Source: Thermomucor indicae-seudaticae (taxonomy: Eukaryota > Mucoromycota > Mucoromycetes > Mucorales > Lichtheimiaceae). From it: a DNA stretch of 18,042 nucleotides. The stretch covers positions 1-18,042 of the forward strand of contig JSYX01000616.1 in the NCBI GenBank assembly GCA_000787465.1. Direction: 5' to 3'. Below, in pieces: positions 7,276 to 16,983 of this stretch (position 1 is its first letter; each line of letters starts with the position of its first letter). Below the pieces are notes generated by a model that had not been told where the DNA came from, did no database searches, and worked only from the letters and a program-made list of their open reading frames with translations. Both the position numbers and the translations under genes were made by a program.

Positions 7276-10200
7276 ATGAGCAGCGAAACGTTTGTCAAGT
7301 GCTATTGCGATGTTTGTACGGCCGATGGAAGGTCATACCAACAGCAAACGCTGCACACTTATTACTTCCATAAGCAGCAGCAAGCAGAAAGAGATGCCAG
7401 ACGCCAGATGGCTGAACAAGCAGTCTCTCGTGAAGATGGTTATATTTTTAACAGTATCCGTCATAAACTTCAGCTGTATTGATGCCGTTATTTAGAGCAA
7501 TCTTCCACTTCTGCAGTTGCAGTCGCAGTTGTAGAATCAAGCAACACACCAGAAGGTGCGGTAGAAACGCATTAATTGAAATCACTTAATTATTCACTGT
7601 CCACTTAGGTATTGACATGGGAAACGTTTGGGAATACGGATCAGCAAACGTGCCGCAGTTGCCCAAAGATGTTGATATTTTCGCCACTGAGGAATCTTCA
7701 GCAACGGTCGACAATAATCTTGACCTAAGCTATATGCTAGACGAAATGGTTCTGAACGAGGATCAAGCTGCTGAGCCTAGCCAGGAACAAACATCTTGTA
7801 GGTCAATTGATTGTTTCTGTTACAAGGCAAAGAACTTATGGATTATGTAGCGGATGCGAACAGCATGCCATATCCTCTTGGATTTCTTCTTGTTTTTGTG
7901 AGCCTTTTTCGATCATTATTTGTTGTTCAGCGTGGCGCAGCGATCCTTATCCAACTTCTGAACGTTGTACTTGCGGTGTATAATGGACCCCAACTTCCTG
8001 TTGCCCTGGACACCATCCGCACTAAAAGCGGATTCAATTCTTTGACGGATGGCGTTACTGAGTTTGTCGTTTGTCCAAAATGCCATACTCTCTATAAGCA
8101 AAACGAAGCGTTGGCTGCCGGAACCTGTACCCACGTCCGTTTTCCATCCTACCCGCTTCAGCAACAACGTCAACCGTGCAATGCACGCCTATTTGCCGGT
8201 CCCAACATCCCGCATAAGAAGTACCCATACAACTCTGTTCAGCAAGCTCTCGCCAAGCTATTCCAGAGACCAAACTTTGAAAAATTGATCAATCATTGGC
8301 GCAATTGTCGACAAACAGTCGATACATTATATGACGTTTACGATGGCTACATGTGGAACACGCTACCTGACAGAAACAATGTTCCGTTTGTTCGCCATCC
8401 ACGTTCATTGCTCCTGTCGTTAAACATAGACTGGTTTCAGCCTTTTGACGGTCGGCAGTACTCTTGTGGAGCAATTTACCTTTCCATTAATAATCTCCCA
8501 AAAGAGAGATACAAACCGGAAAACATAATCCTCGTAGGCGTCATACCAGGTCCAACCGAGCCAAGCACCAGTGACATTAACAACTATCTTCGGCCGTTGG
8601 TGGTCGAACTGGAGCTACTGTATACGGGAGTATTGACATATACTCATGATTCTACTCGCACAAAAGTCTACATCCGCGCTGCATTGCTCATGGTCGCTTG
8701 TGATGTTCCAGCTGCAAGAAAAGTTGCTGGATTTACTTCGTTCGCGAGCCATCATGCTTGCCACAAATGCGACCGTTATTTTCCAACCATCCCAGCAACC
8801 ACAAATATCGACTACTCTGCTGGTTTCGAGGTTGGCGCAGAATGGCAGCAGCGAACGCGGGAAAACAATCGTCGTTACGCTGAGAGGTGGTTGAACGCGG
8901 ATACTGCCGTTGCACGCAGGGAGGTTGAAAAGGAGACAGGCACTCGCTGGTCCGAGCTGCATCGTTTGAACTACTTTGATCCTGTGCGTTGCACCATCAT
9001 TGATCCTATGCACAACCTCCTTCTCGGTACCGCAAAACGTATCACTGACATATGGGTCGCACTTGGATTTATCAACGAGCAAGCCATGCATGCAATGGCT
9101 GCCGCCATAGAGACATTGATGCTTCCGTCCGGATTTTTCTCTATAGCAACAAAAGTTGGAGGGAGGTTCAGCCATATGCGTGCGGACGATTGGAAAACTT
9201 GGACAATCATATGCTCATCCTTCTGCATCAAAGAATGCATTCCCAAGTTTTCCGTCGCTCACCTGGCCAATTGGCAGAGATTCGTTGCTGCTTGCCGCAT
9301 TTTACTTAAGCCTTCCATTACTGTTGCTGAAGTCTACGAAGCACACGAATTGCTACGAAGCTTCTGCCAATAATGGAGAGGTTACACGGGACTGACTCCA
9401 TTACGCCCAATCAACATCTCCATTTACACCTGGGTGAACGCATTCTTGATTTCTGTCCGACTTACGCTTTTTGGCTGTCCAGCTACGAGCGATACAATGG
9501 GATCCTCGGCGATTTTGACACAAACCGCAAAGATGGCTTTGAGTCAACTTACATGAAGAAATTTCTTGAGTTGTCTGGTGTGTCGGCTTCTGTGAACCAA
9601 GCACGTCGCTTTTGCAGAACAGAAAAAGAGTACAACCTCCTTTCTTATTTGGCTAGCATGCGCTCGTTGCCTGAACCTGATACCCAGCAACCTTACAGTG
9701 GTCAGTTCGATATCGCAGAATTTGTGCGTCTGTCAACGGAGATAGTGCATGCAAAGGGATCTGAGTAGGGCTCCGGATGGGCCAGGTCGGGCCGGGCCTG
9801 GGCCAGATGCCCAGTGGGCCCAGGCCCATTGGGCCGATTTTGTTGGGCCAAAATTCTGGCCCGGTGCCCAAGGGGCCTGGCCCAATAGGCCGAGATCATG
9901 GCCCAGGCACAATGGGCCGAATTTGCTAGGCCAGAATCTTGGCCCAATGCCCGACGGGCCATGGCCCAGTGGGCATCTGGCCCAGGCCCGGCCTAAGTCG
10001 GAGCCTTAACTGCATCGTCGATTTGTTTCTTCGGATTCTAACTGCAAATCCAATGAAAGAGAATATGAAAACAAAGGGAAAAAGACAATAATACAAACGG
10101 GCGTTCAAGAGACAGTGAGCAAATGTCGATATGACACGATGGATATCATTATTTGCTTTACCAACTTTTCGCAGGTAGTTTACATTTCGGCCCATGGGCG

Positions 10201-10830
10201 GCCCAAAGGCCCAGTGGCCCAGGCCCACTGGGCCAAGTTTGCTGGGCCAAAATCTTGGCCCAATGCCCGATGGGCCGGCCCGGGCCAATTCGGAGCCTCT
10301 TCCAAGCGATAGCATCTTCTCCAAGAAGGAGAGTGCTCATGAGCCCGGCGCACCAGCAACATCTGCTTAAATTCTATGAACTGGCATACGGCGAACGTCA
10401 TATAATCCCGGCGACAATATATAAATTCACGAAATTGACCATACACGGTCAGAGATACACCAGTGCTGAAGCAAGAGCTGCGAGAGGGTCTTTCGTGCAG
10501 GCATTATTTGTCAGAGGCGATAACAGAACTGGTGCCGATCTGATTCATGCTTATCCGGCGCAAGTGCTGTATTTCTTTCAGCCCAGGTTTTTGGATACTG
10601 ACCATTTCTTCGCAATGGTTCGCTGGCTTAAGCCATACAGCGGTCGACAAGACTTTGAAACAGAAGGTCTTGAGTTGTGGGAGAAGGAATTTGAGCCGCT
10701 GGATCGGTCATCTATTTTGCCCGTACGTCGCATTTATTCCTCTGTTGCGCTTGGCATCCATCGTCCACGGACTCGTCGTTCGAAAGATCTCTACGTAGTC
10801 ATCCCGTTGGAAAAGCGAGTATTTGCTTGA
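7276..10830 (+). pseudogene. Tnp2-type (CACTA/EnSpm superfamily) transposase, copy A, four exons, interrupted
   Basis: Exons are 7276-7438, 7496-7555, 7609-7797 and 7851 onward. The introns (57, 53 and 53 nt) are all phase 1 and every junction stays in frame. Domains in order: a cysteine motif CYCDVC at residues 9-14; an acidic linker; a hydrophobic segment (FLLVFVSLFRSLFVV); a CPKC zinc ribbon at 212-215; then the RNase H-like DDE core. The core has D331 (NIDWFQ), IPGPTEPSTSDINNYL, D422 (ACDVPAARK), CHKCDRYF at 441-447 and the family signature DPMHNLLLG at 522. A DUF4218-like part with ERYNGILG and a tail matching copy C follow. Breaks: a 1-nt deletion near 9371 gives a TAA, with the frame resuming at 9373. 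A GC-rich insertion brings a TAG at 9766-9768 and separates the last ~175 codons. A further shift lies near 10320-10340. A TATAAA sits at 7052-7057. The start ATG is supported by the matching FVKC-x-C start in copy B. Confidence 0.88.
9766..10297. mobile_element. GC-rich palindromic (MITE-like) insertion inside transposase copy A
   Basis: The coding match to copy B stops at GAG (9763-9765) and resumes at CCTCTTCC (10296), so about 530 bp are foreign. Block 1 (9766-10008) is a foldback. GGCTCCG (9769-9775) is inverted at 9999-10005, and a perfect 24-bp arm at 9790-9813 is inverted at 9970-9993; both halves are built of GGGCC/GGCCC units. Its ends, TAGGGCTCCG and TAAGGCTCCG, fit the loose hAT rule YARNG, but no 8-bp target duplication is visible. 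Block 2 (about 10195-10297) is a partial relative in the same orientation, sharing ATCTTGGCCCAATGCCCGA and the CGGAGCC end. Between them lie ~180 bp of unrelated AT-rich sequence. GAG occurs at both junctions (9763-9765, 10293-10295) and may be a 3-bp duplication. It has no coding capacity. Confidence 0.7.
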
Positions 10831-10960
10831 GCAGCACACATTTTATTTCAGAAAAGAAGAAACAAAGACTTCACATGACTAATAGAAACAATGCAAACTT
10901 AGCATTCAGCTAATTGATGAAGTGTTCAAAAGAGCTTACCTGAAAAAAAGAAAAAAGGAG

Positions 10961-10988
10961 CAGACACAGACACAGACACAAACACAAA
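10961..10988. repeat. (ACAGAC)n-like microsatellite
   Basis: Imperfect CAGACA repeats decaying into CAAACA, just beyond the stop codon of accessory gene A. Confidence 0.8.
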
Positions 10989-10990
10989 GA

Positions 10991-11958
10991 CTAGGCTCTC
11001 TTGGCCCAGTCAGGCATGTTTGCCGGTGCCAAAATCACAACTTCATCAAGTATTTTTGTATAACGAGGCCGGTTGGTTCTTGCAGATGCACTCCGGTCAA
11101 GACTGTCAAGAAATTCATTGGCCTACAATTTCCTATGAGCTTCGTAAAAGATCTCGTTGTCACGGAACTACTCACTGCTGCACTACGCCAGCTCGGGCGT
11201 TTAACTCGTAAACGTAGGTTACCGTCCTCATCTTGTTCACTTTCTTCCTCAGACATCTGTTAGAGGGAGACCAGCGATTCTGCGCCCTGTTTCAGGGCTG
11301 CGGCAGACAAACGACGAAGCTCAGCCCATCGATGGCGGAATTTCTATGATACAAAGTCAGCGAAAAGACAAGCTATTCACCTTACTCTTTATTACGTTTC
11401 GGCGTCTTGTCCGTCTAGTGGTGTTGCTGGTTGCGCGTCCTCCACCCGCGGTTTCCTTCTTGCTTTTAAAACAAAAGCGGATCTTGTTATCCAACAGACG
11501 CCAGTCAGCGTCTTCGATTTCGGGGTAGTTGCCCCGCTCGGCCTGCATTTGCTCTCGCAGTCGCCTCGTCACAGCGACATTTTCGTTGGCGTTGAAGGGC
11601 GCTGCCAAATTCCATGCGACGCCGGTGGCGGCCAGTCTTTCCACGTGATTGCGGATAAGTGCCTTGATAACAAAACCAGTTTGTACATTTATTTACGCAA
11701 CCTCACTTTCAGATGTAAATGACAATACCGAAAGTACCGGCACACGCCGATTGACGTTCCCTCCAACTGCTGCTGTCTGGACAACGTCTTGCTGCGGTGT
11801 CTCCTGCTGGATAATTCTTGCCTCACGCAGGAGACGGACTTCCTCTCGCAGCTGCCTCTCACCGCTTGTTCCAAGCTTGACCGGTCTTGGCCTGGGAACT
11901 GGAGACTTTCCGCCATGATTTGTCGTCTACGCTGTTCGTCTTCGAGGGATCGTTGCAT
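10991..11958 (-). pseudogene. Coiled-coil accessory gene of Tnp2 element A, convergent with the transposase
   Basis: I read exons 11958-11707, 11662-11381, 11343-11176 and 11122-10991. The introns are 44, 37 and 53 nt (GTGAGG, GTGAAT and GTGAGT donors), all phase 0. Exon 1 begins with MQRSLEDEQRRRQIMAESL. Its coiled coil then continues in another frame (RQLREEVRLLREARIIQQ), so it seems to carry two compensating shifts. Exon 2 ends in a basic RRTRRRN stretch after a DADWRLL motif. Exon 3 carries MSEEESEQDEDG and RPSWRS. Exon 4 has EFLDSLDRS and ends NMPDWAKRA. The last two exons align clearly with accessory gene B. An in-frame TAA at 11260-11262, two codons before MSEEE, is probably a nonsense change (B has Tyr nearby). 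The stop lies 161 bp from the transposase stop, tail to tail. Function unknown; a TNPA-like DNA-binding partner is a guess. The start ATG is uncertain, since upstream exons may exist. Confidence 0.6.
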
Positions 11959-12076
11959 GATGCAAAGGAAAAAGAATCGAGTTACGTAGTAAGTAGTGTT
12001 CAACTTGCGTTTTGATGCGATCAACTTTACTTATCTGTTCGTTTACCATTTTCGGAACTGAAACTCCCTTGCAGCT

Positions 12077-12715
12077 ATGCAAAAAGGTTTTTTTCCCATC
12101 CAACTTCAATCGTCTTCTTTTCTCTTCCTTTTTTTTCTTCTTTTACAATCGTTCTTTCTTTACGAAAGGTATTTGCCTGCGGATGATTGCCTGGTTTTTC
12201 GTTGCTTTTTGAACGCTGACTTTGTACCCTTATCAGGACCTACAATTACGTTGCCAGACTTCTACAGAATCACACGTTGCCTCTTATCGGTTTCTGCTCA
12301 AGCGCCAAGAAGTGTGTCAACCATTTATCCTTTTCTCTTATCGGTCCTGCGCATGTTTTGCCCTCACCTTGTCAAGACTTTTATTTTGTTTCTAGTCAAA
12401 CCCTTTCAAGGCCATACCCAGGTAACTGACTCCATCCTTATCGCTCCAAAGAAAAGGACTAACTTCTTGTTGTATTAAGGCCGCAGTCTCCTGCAACACC
12501 AACTGAGCTGTACGTTTTTTATTACTTTTTTTTTTTTTTTTGCTAACTCTGTACCTATTTTTTTAGGAGGTGGCCATCCACACACAGTTTACGACAGGTA
12601 ATGTCCAATATCCACCTTTTATTTTCCTTCTCCAACTAACAACACGTCTTTGCTATAGGTATGTATTGGTCCCTGGTCTTCTATTTATTTGGGTTTGACA
12701 TATGGGCTGCTATGA
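12077..12715 (+). CDS. Five-exon hypothetical gene (132 aa), product unknown
   Basis: Exons are 12077-12168, 12237-12421, 12480-12513, 12567-12597 and 12659-12715. The introns are 68, 58, 53 and 61 nt. The last three have strong signals: donors GTAACT, GTTTTT and GTAATG, branch sites GACTAAC, TGCTAAC and AACTAAC, and acceptors TTAAG, TTTAG and TATAG. With phases 2, 1, 2 and 0 the frame is open from ATG to TGA across all four junctions, which is unlikely by chance for exons of 31-34 nt. The predicted protein starts with a hydrophobic stretch (FLFLFFLLLQSFFLY) that could be a signal anchor, but it is encoded by a pyrimidine tract and may be an artefact. The rest includes IGFCSSAKKCVNH and PGRSLLQHQLSCTRWP. 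No family is recognised. It lies between Tnp2 elements A and B; whether it belongs to either cannot be told. Confidence 0.42.
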
Positions 12716-13842
12716 CTCTTATATATTTTCTACAATACATCCTTCTTGTAGAAATAGTTTTTGTATTTGATACATACTCTTTTCTACATAATAAAAATGC
12801 TTCTGTTGAATTAAGCCGTTATTCTGTAAGCGTTCACTGCAAAAAAGTAAAAGTTTTAATTTATAAAATTCATGGTCAACTTTATACGCCCGTATGAGTT
12901 GTAAAATAATTTTATTAGGGTCAACGCAAGACAGACGTTATATTGAAGTTTTATGTACGTTTAATTACATACACCGTGAAAATAAGAAGTGTTAAAGAAT
13001 TTACATGGTTCTTGTCTCGGCGAAGCGACACCTTAATAGCAGCGTTATGTTTTTAGTTCCCTTATATACGTAACTTTGGAACATCGTCACTCAGAACAGC
13101 AGGAAGTTGCTGTTAGTCATATTCTGCTTTAAAACCGTGTTTATAGTGCGTATTTTACCTTTTGTTTTGCTTCGGCATGAGTGAGCCTGCATGCGTTTTC
13201 TGATCAATTGTCGAGATTTGGTCCGTGTGCGTAGAGGTCCTTTCGTAATACCACGATGTAAGCTGCGATCAATCAACAGACGACATGTCCAAACTTAAGT
13301 TACGCAGTTAAAGTAACTGTTATAAAAGATGAAGCTAAGGCAATGTATAATGCTTCAGGGTGTTCTTCCACTTTTGTGTTGCATACAATCTCTGCTTAAA
13401 TAACGAATTATTGTGGCTGGAAGATAGGATGTTCTTCGGCTGTCATGAAATAACACAAACTGAAACATAAAGTTCACTCCTTAAACACGTTCCAGCAAGA
13501 ACCATCCACGCAACTTTGAACGGGAAAGGCTATGTATCGTTGTGCTGCAGCTATAACAACGCATCGTAACTGAAACAGTGCTCCGCTTCGAGACAATGTA
13601 GCTTTGTAAAGCTCTCCAATACAAAAGGACATATTGAAAAGTTTACGGTTTATGTTTACAGTGCGATAACAGATCGCCAAAGAAGGAGCATAGTTCAGTC
13701 AACGACCGTAACCTAATTGCCTGTGCATAAATTTGCAACAGTACGCCGGTTACCTACCGTTTCATTTGAGTCGTTATCCGTGCCACAAAATGCAACATTA
13801 AGACAGAGTTAACAGAGCCTGCTTTCATTTTCCCTAATATAA
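12716..13842. other. AT-rich intergenic region without a confident gene
   Basis: Apart from the possible transposase relic at 12780-12999, I see no recognisable gene. A minus-strand frame at 13091-13276 encodes a basic peptide (LHRGITKGPLRTRTKSRQLI) beginning with TTG, with no identifiable family. No clear intron chain was found. The Tnp2 copy B promoter should lie near the right end; an AT-rich TAATATAAATG precedes the upstream ATG at 13843. Confidence 0.5.
12780..12999 (+). pseudogene. Possible decayed fragment of a fourth Tnp2-type transposase
   Basis: Two short frames recall the C-terminal part of the neighbouring transposases. YKIHGQLYTPV ends at a TGA (12895-12897) and resembles TIHGQRYTSAEA of copy A and KLQGHLYRSVEA of copy B. 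After a frame change, RRYIEVLCTFN resembles the following GSFVQALFVRG / GSHIQALFFES. The order and spacing fit, but the match is short and noisy, so this is a weak call. Confidence 0.22.
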
Positions 13843-13869
13843 ATGCAAAAAAGTCTCTTGACATCAGCA

Positions 13870-16800
13870 ATGGCTCGCTTTGTAAAGTGCACATGTTCGA
13901 GATGCGCTGCGTCCAGTTCGACGGGCTACGTCCTGGTTACAGCAAAAACTAGAGAGGAGCATGAGATGAGAGACAAGTTTGAGAGAGCCAATGGTACTTG
14001 CAATGGCAGGTATTACGTACGGTCTTGCTAATGCATTGGACAGCGATCAGTGAGAAGCAACCAGCCCAGGTTGTAAGCAGCAATGCCGGTGAAGCTGTAG
14101 ACGAAAGTGGTGAAAGCGGGTTTGGAGGTAGACAATGTTAAGCTACATTACTATTGGCCTCGCTAATGCAACCTTCAATCGAAATCAGCTGAACCCATGG
14201 AGATCGATCAGGAAGAAACCGAAGTTTCAAACACGTTGGAAGAGACCTCAGAAAGCGCAGCTGTTGGGAAGGACTTCGCTTCCAGTGCTGAATTGGTGTT
14301 TGAAACAGAAGAGCTTCCCTACCAAGCAGATGAGGTAGATAATAGCGCAGTGAGCAACAACGCCGATTCAGCGGCAATGAAAAGCAATAGAGGTATTACC
14401 TTAGAGCATTATCTGTCGGCAATAGTGATAATAATTTTCATTTTAGAGATGTCTTCCACTGTCGCAAAATTCATGGCACTATTTTTCGTTATCTTCCATG
14501 CTATGTTTCTGTCCAACAAAGCAGCGAGTGCTTTAATTCGATGTTTCAACTTGATATTGGCGGCTACTGGTTGTTGCATACCAACTTCCTCTCACGCCTT
14601 CGACGGTGAAAGAAATGACTGGATTCGCCTCCTTGACTGACCATATCAAGCAATACGTCGTTTGCCCGGTTTGTCATTCAGTGTATGCAGATGACGATGC
14701 ACAACCTCGCTGCACCTACGTCTGCTATCCGGATCATCGTACACAAGAGGGACGAAGACCCTGTAATGCATCGCCCTTCGAAAATGGTAGAACTCCCCGC
14801 AAAGTTTTCGCTTATAATTCCCTAGTTGATAACTTGAAAGTGCTCTTTTCGCGAGCCGGTTTTGAGGAATGGATCGAAGAATGGTGTGAACTTAAAGTTC
14901 CTAAAGATACCTATTTCGACATATACGACGGGAGAATGTGGAACGCAATACCCGACCCTCTTAGCTCATCAAGGTCGTTTGTTAGCGCCCGCCGTTCATT
15001 GCTTTTGACGCTTAACGTTGACTGGTTTCGACCTTCCCATAACCGAGCTTATTCTTGCGGAGCAATCTACTTCACCATCAACAACTTAGCGCTCAACACG
15101 CGTTTCAAGCAGGAGAACGTGATTCTCATAGGTCTAATGCCGGGACCCACAGAGCCAAAGACTTGTGATATTAATAATTACTTGCGACCACTTGTTGATG
15201 AGCTTATACCTCTTTATGAAAAGGGTATTGCCCTCAAAACGCATAATCATCCTAACAATCCCGTCACAGTCCGCGCGGCGTTGCTGATGGTTGCATGCAA
15301 TACGCCAGCAGCGCGCAAATTCTCTGGCTTCACTTCTCACAGCAGCACGCGGGCATGCTATAAATGCGACCGTAGTTTTACGATGTTCGCTGAAACAAAC
15401 CAGTTGGATTACTCTGGTCTCGATCTTGCAAAGTGGATACCCGCTACGAAGGAAGCAAATAGAACGAATGCAGAGAGATGGTTAAATGCGGGAACGAAAT
15501 CAGCACAAGAATTGTTTGAAAAAGAAACGGGCACCCGCTGGACTGAACTGCACCGCTTGACGTACTTCGACCCAGCGAGATGCACAATAGTCGACCCTAT
15601 GCATAATCTGTTTCTGGGTACAGTGAAGAAAATGACGGAGCATTGGATTGATAAGGGATACGCTAGCAAACAACAATTGAGAACGATGGGGGAGTCGGCT
15701 GAGGGTATACTTTGCCACCAGATTACGACAACCTTAGCTCAACCATTGAGGATGGCTTCCGTTACCTCAAGGCTTCTGAATGGAAGAGCTGGTGTCTTGC
15801 TTATTCACCATTGATCCTGCACAATATTCTGCCTGACGAGATGTACAAGAAATGGATGCATTTTGTCGATGCATGTCACCTTTTGACAAAACCTCGATCC
15901 AACTGGAAGAAGTCTTAGAAGCACATCATGAGTTGATGGAGTTTTGCAGAGGTTGCGAGCAGCCGTACGGTCCAGGATTTATAACACCTGACATGCATAT
16001 GCATGCGCACCTTGGAGCTACCATTCTGGACTTTGGACCAATTTACGCCTTTTGGCTTTTCACCTTCGAACGGTACAATGGACTCTTAGGAAATATAGGT
16101 TCGAATAAGAAAGCAACCTTCGAAATCACTTTTCTAAAAGGGTTCTTACAGGATCCCCACGCTGTAGACTTCCTTCGAGACGCGACAAATCAACTGAACG
16201 ACGCCAACCAAACCAAGTTCCTCAGGAATCTCGTGAAAGACCCCGCAACATCCACCACTTCGAAGCGGTTGAATTCCACGGATGCATTCGATATCGAGCA
16301 ATTCACACTGAATTCCGAAGAGATATGCAGCGCAAACGGCTCTGAACCCCTTCCGCCCAACGCAATACCCAGCAAGCAGACAGACGTACTGATGGCGCAT
16401 TGTCACTACGACTGTCTGTACAAGTTTTACACCATAGCGTACCCCGAACGCACCCTCTGCAGATATTACGAGACAAACCCGAGTGGAAGGTGCATCGTCA
16501 GTAGAAATATCCGCAAGTTCTTCACGCTGAAGCTACAAGGGCATCTGTACCGCAGTGTTGAGGCACACTCGAAGAGAGGCTCGCATATTCAAGCACTTTT
16601 CTTCGAAAGTAATCGCAACCACGCAGCTGCATTTCCGGAACAAGTACTTTATTATTTCGAACACGATTTAGTCATTGACGGGAAAGTGCGCACGCATTGC
16701 TTCGGCGTTGTGCGTTGGTACGAAATCTACAAAGGAGCGCAGCCGTTCGCAAGAGCCGGTTTGCATGTCTGGAAGAACGCTTTCAGTCCTATTGATCGTT

Positions 16801-16907
16801 GTTCCATTCTGCCGGTGCACCGCATCCTGTCAGCAATTGCAATAGCAGAACAAAGAACAGCGCGAAAGGTCATCGTAATTCCTTTGAACAAGAAAAGCCA
16901 CGCATAG
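13870..16907 (+). pseudogene. Tnp2-type (CACTA/EnSpm superfamily) transposase, copy B, four exons, frameshifted
   Basis: Exons are 13870-13993, 14044-14127, 14189-14392 and 14447 onward, with introns of 50, 61 and 54 nt. All are phase 1 at the same places as in copy A. The start at 13870 gives MARFVKCTCSRC, matching copy A's FVKC-x-C; an in-frame ATG at 13843 is possible. The order repeats copy A: cysteine motif, acidic linker, hydrophobic segment (FMALFFVIFHAMFL), zinc ribbon CPVC, first Asp in LNVDWFRP (15020-15022), MPGPTEPKTCDINNYL, CYKCDRSF, DPMHNLFLG, FERYNGLLG and a C-terminal tail ending in VIPLNKKSHA. Three single-base shifts break it: an extra base near 14600, a lost base near 15703 and a lost base near 15896. 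At the position of copy A's D422 the codon is AAT (15299-15301, ACNTPAARK), replacing a probable catalytic Asp with Asn. It has no large insertion, so it best shows the element's true layout. Confidence 0.88.
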
Positions 16908-16983
16908 ATTTTTTGCCCACCCTCCCTCCCTTTTATTCTTTTTTCTTTTTTCTATATTTTCTTCTATCTTCTATATACAAAGC

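Noticed and set aside
8615..9175. 186-codon minus-strand open frame
   Set aside because: Antisense shadow of the catalytic core of transposase copy A; its residues show no family pattern.
9360..9380. Programmed frameshift in transposase copy A
   Set aside because: There is no slippery heptamer, and copy B has no shift at the homologous place, so a simple deletion fits better.
9702..10446. Overlapping frames on both strands rich in Gly, Pro, Trp and Ala
   Set aside because: They arise from the GGGCC/GGCCC repeats of the palindromic insertion, which has few stops in any frame.
12077..12478. Single 133-codon open frame on the plus strand
   Set aside because: It reads through two clear introns; the spliced five-exon model explains the region better, and only its first part is kept.
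13091..13276. Basic minus-strand peptide as a transposase fragment
   Set aside because: No motif of a known family is visible, it begins with TTG, and the frame is short.
7039..13860. CACTA-type termini of element A
   Set aside because: I searched for CACTA/CACTG ends with matching inverted partners around the gene pair. The only CACTG found at 7032-7036 belongs to the Tc1-like element.
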